From Spongiibacteraceae bacterium (lineage in GTDB: Bacteria > Pseudomonadota > Gammaproteobacteria > Pseudomonadales > Dasaniaceae), in NCBI GenBank assembly GCA_030621845.1, contig JAUXHA010000014.1, positions 1 through 36,781 of the forward strand: a stretch of 36,781 bases of DNA. The letters are read 5' to 3'. The notes beneath the pieces were generated by a model. The model was given only the letters and a program-made list of their open reading frames with translations. It did not search any database and was not told the DNA's origin. The translations under genes were made by a program, and so were the position numbers. Positions 32,373 through 36,781 of this stretch are shown piece by piece. Positions within the stretch are counted from its first letter, which is position 1, and each line of letters begins with the position of its first letter.

Positions 32373-33881
32373 ATGTCCAGGGCGCTGAGTCGACGTCGTT
32401 TTCTCATGGCCACGGCTGCCGCAACGGTGGCGGCTGTGCCTTCCCGCGCCAGTGAACTGGCCAGTGATATTCGTCACTGGGATATGACGGTCGATGTGCT
32501 GATTGCCGGCTCCGGTGCTGCCGGCACCTCGGCGGCCATCGAAGCCCGCCAGCTGGGTAATGAGGTGCTGGTACTGGAAAAACTGCTCAAACTGGGTGGT
32601 TCTTCGGCGATGTCCGGCGGGGTGATTTATATGGGCGGGGGTACGCCCTTACAAAAAGCCTGTGGTTTTGAAGACACTCCGGAGGCGATGTACGATTTTA
32701 TTGTTGCCGCCGGTCGCCAGCATCCCCATCTCGATAAAGTCCAATTGTACTGTGAACAGAGTGTTGAGCACTTTCACTGGTGTGTTGCTATGGGTATTCC
32801 CTATAAGCACACCTTCACCGATGGAAAGGGTTTGCCGGGTACGGATGACTCCCTTTATTACTCGGGCAATGAACTCACTTATCCGTTGCGGGAGATAGCC
32901 CGCCCCGCCCCCCGTGGTCATGTACCCGGTGTTTCTGGTTGGACCGGGGGTCGCACCGTGATGGCGGCGTTAATTGCCGCGGCTAAAAAACGCGGGATTA
33001 AGTATTTAACCCAACTGAGTTGTGAGCGACTGATACAGCAGGCGGATGGCCGGGTCAGTGGGCTACTGGTGACCATTAATGGTGAGCAAAAAGCGATTCG
33101 GGCGCGAAAGGGTGTGGTGCTGGCCTGCGGTGGCTTTATCCATAATCGTGAAATGGTAAAACAGTACGCTCCCGAGTTATATAATTGCAGTGTACCCTGG
33201 GGCAATATGGCAGATTTGGGCATGGGTATCCAGATGGGCATAGGTGCTGGCGCCGCAGCGATACGCATGGACCAGGGTTTTTCCATCATGCCGCTGTACC
33301 AACCGACCCAGGTGCTAAACGGTATTGTGGTCAATCAACAGGCGCAGCGCTTCGTTGCTGAAGAGTCCTATCACGGGGTGCTGGGTTACGAAATTGCCTA
33401 TAACCAGAAGGGGCAGGCCTGGCTGATTACCGATGCTAACAGCCAGTATGGCTATGACGATTACCGGGTAAAAGCCGTCGCACAAGCCGATACCATTGAT
33501 GCGCTGGCGCAACAGCTCGACTTTCCCGAGGGGGCATTGCAACACAGTACCAGCTATTTTAACCGGCATGCCGCTGCGGGTGAGGATCCGCTGTTCCATA
33601 AGGCGAAAGCCTATCTTAAGCCGCTCACCGCGCCACCTTTTTTCGCTTATGACCTCGGTGTAAGCAGTGCGTTTTTCCCGGCACATACCTTTGGTGGCTT
33701 ACACAGTTCGGTTAACGGTGAGGTGATGGACGCCTGGGGCCAGCCGATTGCCGGCTTATATGCTGCGGGCCGAACGACCTCGGGTCTGCCCACATCGCCG
33801 TATATCGCCAGTGGTATTTCGGTAGGGGATTGCACTTTCTTCGGGCGTCGGGCTGGCAGGCATGTGGGTGGCCTGGTATGA
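32373..33881 (+). CDS. Tat-exported FAD-dependent dehydrogenase (fumarate reductase/ketosteroid dehydrogenase family)
   Basis: 502 residues. The N-terminus has a twin-arginine signal, S-R-R-R-F-L-M, followed by an alanine-rich stretch and a probable cleavage at S-R-A|S-E (about residue 26). The FAD fold begins V-D-V-L-I-A-G-S-G-A-A-G, continues LEKLLKLGGSSAMSGGVIYMGGG, and closes with GLYAAGRTTSGLPTSPYIASG plus GDCTFFGRRAGRHV. It is a paralogue of the preceding gene but distinct in its C-terminal motif, closer to ketosteroid 4(5)-dehydrogenase or fumarate-reductase-like proteins. Tat export means FAD is loaded in the cytoplasm and the enzyme works in the periplasm. It needs a periplasmic electron partner, and the stop codon overlaps the start of a c-type cytochrome gene (ATGA). 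Substrate unknown. Confidence 0.85.
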   Translation: MSRALSRRRFLMATAAATVAAVPSRASELASDIRHWDMTVDVLIAGSGAAGTSAAIEARQLGNEVLVLEKLLKLGGSSAMSGGVIYMGGGTPLQKACGFEDTPEAMYDFIVAAGRQHPHLDKVQLYCEQSVEHFHWCVAMGIPYKHTFTDGKGLPGTDDSLYYSGNELTYPLREIARPAPRGHVPGVSGWTGGRTVMAALIAAAKKRGIKYLTQLSCERLIQQADGRVSGLLVTINGEQKAIRARKGVVLACGGFIHNREMVKQYAPELYNCSVPWGNMADLGMGIQMGIGAGAAAIRMDQGFSIMPLYQPTQVLNGIVVNQQAQRFVAEESYHGVLGYEIAYNQKGQAWLITDANSQYGYDDYRVKAVAQADTIDALAQQLDFPEGALQHSTSYFNRHAAAGEDPLFHKAKAYLKPLTAPPFFAYDLGVSSAFFPAHTFGGLHSSVNGEVMDAWGQPIAGLYAAGRTTSGLPTSPYIASGISVGDCTFFGRRAGRHVGGLV

Positions 33882-34258
33882 GGCAAATAAGCCTGTTGCT
33901 GTCGATGGCATTGTGCGCCCTTTATACCTTTGCCGAGCCACTTGAGGGGGACGCCGCCAGAGGTGAACGGGTGTTCTGGCAATGCCGTACCTGCCATTAT
34001 CCGGAAAAAGGGCTGGGGCATAACAATGGGCCCAGCCTGTGGTCTATTTATGGCCAGACAGCAGGCAGCCAGGCGGGGTTTGATTATTCGCCGGTCTTGC
34101 AGCAGGCCAGCTTTAGCTGGACACCGGCATTAATGGATGTCTGGCTGCGGGATCCGGCTCGTTTCATGCCCGGTAACAGGATGATGAGCCCGGGCATCCC
34201 GGATGCTCAGCAGCGTGCGGATTTAATCGACTATTTAAAACGTTTCGCTGAACCTTGA
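33878..34258 (+). CDS. Periplasmic class I c-type cytochrome, partner of the Tat flavoprotein
   Basis: 126 residues from ATG 33878, which overlaps the flavoprotein stop as ATGA. The frame is open 16 codons further upstream, but the internal start gives a clean signal peptide (MRQISLLLSMALCALYTFA). The haem site is C-R-T-C-H, and the distal Met ligand is probably in the PGNRMMSPG segment, followed by the C-terminal helix RADLIDYLKRF. The layout is that of a small mitochondrial-type cytochrome c. It should accept electrons from the Tat-exported flavoprotein and pass them to the respiratory chain; this pairing is inferred from the coupling of the two genes. Confidence 0.9.
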   Translation: MRQISLLLSMALCALYTFAEPLEGDAARGERVFWQCRTCHYPEKGLGHNNGPSLWSIYGQTAGSQAGFDYSPVLQQASFSWTPALMDVWLRDPARFMPGNRMMSPGIPDAQQRADLIDYLKRFAEP

Positions 34259-34275
34259 TCCCGATCATTAAGGTT
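34251..34275. repeat. Inverted repeat at the end of the cytochrome gene
   Basis: AACCTTGATC (34251-34260) pairs with GATCATTAAGGTT (34263-34275) apart from a two-base TT bulge. It spans the cytochrome stop codon and ends just upstream of the rubredoxin -10 element. It has no U-run, so it could be a weak terminator, an mRNA end hairpin or an operator. Confidence 0.35.
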
Positions 34276-34278
34276 TGA

Positions 34279-34287
34279 TGTTATAAT
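34279..34287 (+). promoter_or_regulatory. Extended -10 promoter of rubredoxin
   Basis: TGTTATAAT combines the extended -10 TGn with a perfect TATAAT (34282-34287). TTGATC (34255-34260) resembles a -35 but is 21 bases away, too far, so the extended -10 probably carries the promoter. Transcription would start near 34294, about 59 bases ahead of the rubredoxin ATG. Confidence 0.6.
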
Positions 34288-34352
34288 CGCGCGCCTTATT
34301 ATGCCGTGCCGGTTTTGTGCTGGTGCTAAATGAATTATCAGGAGCCCTGTGA

Positions 34353-34526
34353 ATGAGCAAGTTCGACAAGTATGAGTGTGTAATCTGTGGTTTTATTTAT
34401 GATGAAGAACTGGGCTTGCCCGATGACGGGATTGTAGCAGGGACTAAATGGGGCGATGTACCCGAAGAGTGGGAGTGCCCGGATTGTGGCATCAGCAAAG
34501 CCGATTTTGACCTGGTAGAAGCGTGA
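34353..34526 (+). CDS. Rubredoxin
   Basis: A short gene of 57 residues. The start ATG has AGGAG 8 bases upstream. Two iron-binding motifs, C-V-I-C-G (Cys9, Cys12) and C-P-D-C-G (Cys42, Cys45), carry the mononuclear Fe(Cys)4 site, with the conserved YDEELGLPDDGI and W-x-x-V-P-E-E-W-x-C-P between them. It is a cytoplasmic one-electron carrier; in gammaproteobacteria it serves rubredoxin reductase, alkane hydroxylases or oxidative-stress enzymes. No partner is adjacent. It has its own promoter and is tail-to-tail with yciH, 4 bases apart. Confidence 0.95.
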   Translation: MSKFDKYECVICGFIYDEELGLPDDGIVAGTKWGDVPEEWECPDCGISKADFDLVEA

Positions 34527-34530
34527 TTAC

Positions 34531-34878
34531 CTAAGCGCCGCTGAGTTTAACGGTGTATCCCTTGGCCTGTAGCAAGGTTTGAATCAGTGGGCGTTGATCG
34601 CCCTGTATTTCTATTGTGTTATCCTTGACCGAACCACCGCTGCTGCAGCGTTGTTTTATTTCCCTGGCCAGTTTTTTCAATTCATCAGCGTTGAGTGGCA
34701 GCCCGGTGATAATTGATACACCCTTGCCCTTGCGGCCTTTGGTTTCCCGGTGAATCCGGACTATGCCGTCGCCGCTACTGTGACTGCCACGCTGTTGCTT
34801 ACAGCGGCAATCGACAATGGCGCGGGAGCAATCGGGGCACAAGCGGCCGTTTTCTGTGGAATAGACAAGGCGATTCAT
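34531..34878 (-). CDS. yciH: SUI1/eIF1-like protein YciH
   Basis: 115 residues. The N-terminal part has cysteines in C-P-D-C and C-R-C-K arrangements, followed by the SUI1 domain: VRIHRETKGRKGKGVSIITGLPL, LKKLAREIKQRCSSGGSVKDNTIEIQGDQ and LLQAKGYTVKL. YciH-type proteins bind the small ribosomal subunit and influence start selection. AGGA lies 7 bases before ATG 34878. It is divergent from slyX and convergent with rubredoxin. Confidence 0.92.
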   Translation of the reverse strand: MNRLVYSTENGRLCPDCSRAIVDCRCKQQRGSHSSGDGIVRIHRETKGRKGKGVSIITGLPLNADELKKLAREIKQRCSSGGSVKDNTIEIQGDQRPLIQTLLQAKGYTVKLSGA

Positions 34879-34943
34879 AGCTTTATCCTGCTGTAAAATG
34901 TAATAACACCGCTTAACATGATAATAATTGACCGGAGTGAGTC

Positions 34944-35174
34944 ATGAGTCAACAGGATGAAATAAAGCAACTGCAGGGCCAATTGGTTGAACTGCAGTCA
35001 CAGCTGGCATTCCAGGAGGATACACTGCAGGCGCTCGATGATGTGGTCACGCAACAGCAACAACAAATTGACCGCCTGACAGCACACTCACAGCAGTTAA
35101 AATCACAACTGGAACGTGCTATCAATACGCTGGAGGGTGGTGAGCTGATCGATGTGCCACCCCCTCATTATTAG
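34944..35174 (+). CDS. slyX: SlyX protein
   Basis: 76 residues forming a coiled coil (heptads through LVELQSQLAFQEDTLQALDDVV and IDRLTAHSQQLKSQLERAI) and ending with the family's characteristic D-V-P-P-P-H-Y. GGAG precedes the ATG by 6 bases. The protein is conserved in gammaproteobacteria but its role is not established. It ends 9 bases before the convergent cold-shock-domain gene. Confidence 0.93.
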   Translation: MSQQDEIKQLQGQLVELQSQLAFQEDTLQALDDVVTQQQQQIDRLTAHSQQLKSQLERAINTLEGGELIDVPPPHY

Positions 35175-35183
35175 CCGTGCTGC

Positions 35184-35588
35184 CTAGAGCGTTTCAACAT
35201 CCTCTGCCTGGGGGCCTTTGTCGCCTTCGGTGACGGTAAATTCAATAGGATCGCCGTCACGTAAAATGCGACGACCCTCACCGCGTATGGAGCGGAAATG
35301 GACGAAAATCTCTTCACCGTTTTCCCGGGTGACGAAACCATAGCCCTTACTGACATTAAACCATTTAACCGTTCCCTGCTCTCGACCGGATGCCTTGCTG
35401 CTACGGGCAGGGCTACTGCCATTGCCACTGACATTGTTGCCGTTCTGCGGGATTAATGGGCTGGTAAAGGCGGCCAGTGCTATGGCGATGAATATGATGA
35501 CGGAAATAAGAGCATCATAAGTTGGGAGTATGGTAATGACGATGACACTTAATACAATGCTTAGTAGTAAACGGTAGACTATCTTCAT
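35184..35588 (-). CDS. Membrane-anchored cold-shock-domain protein
   Basis: 134 residues in two parts. Residues about 5-20 and 26-41 are hydrophobic and should form a membrane hairpin (LLLSIVLSVIVITIL; ALISVIIFIAIALAAF). After a Ser/Gly/Asn linker, residues about 70-134 are a complete CspA-type domain with G-T-V-K-W-F-N, RNP1 KGYGFV and RNP2 IFVHF. Normal cold-shock proteins are about 70 residues and soluble. The hairpin leaves both ends on the same side, so the domain is probably tethered to the inner face of the cytoplasmic membrane. It would bind single-stranded RNA or DNA there. It has only a weak ribosome site (AGAAGAAA). It is convergent with slyX and divergent from the phosphatase. Confidence 0.88.
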   Translation of the reverse strand: MKIVYRLLLSIVLSVIVITILPTYDALISVIIFIAIALAAFTSPLIPQNGNNVSGNGSSPARSSKASGREQGTVKWFNVSKGYGFVTRENGEEIFVHFRSIRGEGRRILRDGDPIEFTVTEGDKGPQAEDVETL

Positions 35589-35797
35589 AAGTTTCTTCTT
35601 GTCGATAAATGGGTTGGTCTATAGAGCGGGCAAGTTTAACAGCTTACCCCGCCACTGTATTCATTGGTGGTGAATTCTTTAGGCCCGGGTTGGCGCTCTT
35701 GGTGTTGAGTTGCTAAGCTGGCGATAGCGTGTAATTTTTCTCTCGACAATAACGCGGGAAAATAAATACAAAAAAAGTAGAACGGCTTGTTGGGATA

Positions 35798-36769
35798 ATG
35801 ATGATAAGTATTGTTGGTGCTACAGACACCGGTATACGTGAACACAATGAGGACGCCCTGGTCGCTGATCAACAACTGGGTTTTGCACTGGTTGCCGATG
35901 GTATGGGGGGGTATGCCTGCGGTGAAGTGGCCAGCGATATTGTTAAGACCACTTTGTACGAGGCGGTCGCCAACCGGGAAGGCTTAGTGGAAGCCATCGC
36001 CAGGGCGCATGCTGCTATTCGTGAAGCGGTAACGGCAGACGAGACAAAAAAAGGAATGGGCTCCACCGTTATTGCCATGAAGATGACCGGCAATGACTAT
36101 GTGATCGCCTGGGTCGGTGACAGTCGTGCTTATGTCTGGGACGGTGAGTTAAAGCAAATTACCCGGGATCACTCCTATGTCGAATCCCTGCTCAGCAGCG
36201 GCGCTATCAGCCTGGAGGAGGCCGTTGACCACCCGAATAAAAACCTTATTACCCAGGCGGTTGGCGCCGCCGCCACCGATGGCCTGGAAATCGGTCTGGT
36301 GCATGGCCGTATCAGTGCCGGGCAGCAGATTTTATTGTGCAGTGATGGTCTGGTGGATGAAGTCTCTGACAGTGATATTGCTCGCCTGCTCAATCAGGGC
36401 GATTCCCCGCAACAGCGTATCGAGTTGCTGGTACAGGCAGCGCTGGATGGCGGTGGTCGGGACAACATCACCGTTGTGCTGGTGAGCAATGAAACCGCAG
36501 TGGACGGTGCGGTTGATGACCCGCAGATTCCGCGGGTGGTGCAAACCACCCGCCTGGATGGCAGCTACGAGAGAAGCGATCAACAGGGCGGCCCCGGCAG
36601 CCAGCGCGCCGGCCACTTATTTGGTTCCTCGATTCAGCCGGTGGTGAAGCTGGACCCGGTAAAAACAGCGGCCTGGCAGTCGTTATTTAAAGCCCATGCG
36701 CTGAAATGGTTTATTGGCGCGGTGGTGATTGTGCTGGGCGTAGTATTGCTGACGGGCTTGAATCCCTAG
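35798..36769 (+). CDS. PP2C-family Ser/Thr phosphatase with C-terminal transmembrane anchor
   Basis: 323 residues. All PP2C metal and phosphate motifs are present: R-E-H-N-E-D-A, VADGMGGYACGEVAS, KGMGSTVIA, WVGDSRAYVWDG, LCSDGLVDEV and GGRDNITVVLV. After the catalytic domain (about residues 1-240) comes a linker rich in Asp, Gln and Gly, then one membrane helix near residues 302-318 (WFIGAVVIVLGVVLLTG) and a very short tail, so the enzyme is tail-anchored and faces the cytoplasm. Such phosphatases usually counteract a Hanks-type kinase or act with FHA proteins; no kinase lies in the window, but the next gene is beyond its end. The second ATG at 35801 is an equally good start. Confidence 0.92.
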   Translation: MMISIVGATDTGIREHNEDALVADQQLGFALVADGMGGYACGEVASDIVKTTLYEAVANREGLVEAIARAHAAIREAVTADETKKGMGSTVIAMKMTGNDYVIAWVGDSRAYVWDGELKQITRDHSYVESLLSSGAISLEEAVDHPNKNLITQAVGAAATDGLEIGLVHGRISAGQQILLCSDGLVDEVSDSDIARLLNQGDSPQQRIELLVQAALDGGGRDNITVVLVSNETAVDGAVDDPQIPRVVQTTRLDGSYERSDQQGGPGSQRAGHLFGSSIQPVVKLDPVKTAAWQSLFKAHALKWFIGAVVIVLGVVLLTGLNP

Positions 36770-36781
36770 ATTTTAGCCACT

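Noticed and set aside
33830-33877. Earlier ATG for the cytochrome c gene.
   Set aside because: It would place 16 non-signal residues ahead of a clean signal peptide; the ATGA overlap start at 33878 fits better.
35636-35875. A 79-codon minus-strand ORF between the cold-shock gene and the phosphatase.
   Set aside because: It runs across the phosphatase start, its composition is rich in Tyr, Phe, His and Cys without pattern, and no ribosome site is seen. I see no gene in 35589-35797.

Overview
The window looks like chromosomal DNA of a free-living, probably marine, gammaproteobacterium. The conserved genes (gspC-N, dusC, tag, slyX, yciH, cbpA/cbpM, SseA-type sulfurtransferase) are all gammaproteobacterial in type, and the surface adhesin-like protein, sulfatase, FadL-type porin and steroid-dehydrogenase-like flavoproteins suit a marine heterotroph of the Cellvibrionales/Spongiibacteraceae kind. 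That lineage is an inference from gene content, not a measurement. There are no rRNA or tRNA genes, insertion sequences, prophage genes or CRISPR arrays. Coding density is high: the longest gene-free stretch is about 290 bases (7319-7609).

Layout. (1) 1-6055: the 3' part of a giant multidomain secreted protein (HYR, NHL, cadherin-like, DUF11-like, thrombospondin-3/calcium-binding, Calx-beta, choice-of-anchor U), followed by a tiny glycine-tract lipoprotein gene that overlaps it. (2) 6080-10184: a FadL-family outer-membrane channel and an exported arylsulfatase on the minus strand, divergent from a catechol-O-methyltransferase (COMT) of the animal type. A perfect 22-bp palindrome lies between the two divergent genes, on the -35 element of a good sulfatase promoter. 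(3) 10167-14926, minus strand: cbpA-cbpM, then a tight four-gene group (sulfurtransferase, luciferase-like flavin oxidoreductase, DUF3313 protein, outer-membrane barrel). (4) 15051-17485: a DUF3127 protein with an SSB-like acidic tail, a crotonase, dusC and a small arginine-rich ORF.

(5) 17655-29018: a complete type II secretion operon gspCDEFGHIJKLMN with a recognisable promoter. The prepilin peptidase gspO is not in it. (6) 28993-34258: tag (minus strand), then a plus-strand run of an epoxide-hydrolase-like enzyme, a KstD-like flavoprotein, a Tat-exported paralogous flavoprotein and a c-type cytochrome translationally coupled to it. (7) 34353-36769: rubredoxin, yciH, slyX, a membrane-anchored cold-shock-domain protein, and a PP2C phosphatase with a C-terminal membrane segment.

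How parts may work together. The type II system could export large calcium-binding proteins such as the first gene product. The sulfatase, COMT and FadL-like channel could form a small module that desulfates and methylates sulfated phenolics. The hydrolase, flavoproteins and cytochrome look like a catabolic island for steroid-like or alicyclic compounds, with one dehydrogenation step placed in the periplasm. These links are inferences from position and family. The best candidates for something undescribed are the sulfatase/COMT divergon, the Tat-flavoprotein/cytochrome pair, the DUF3127 protein with an SSB tail, and the membrane-tethered cold-shock protein.
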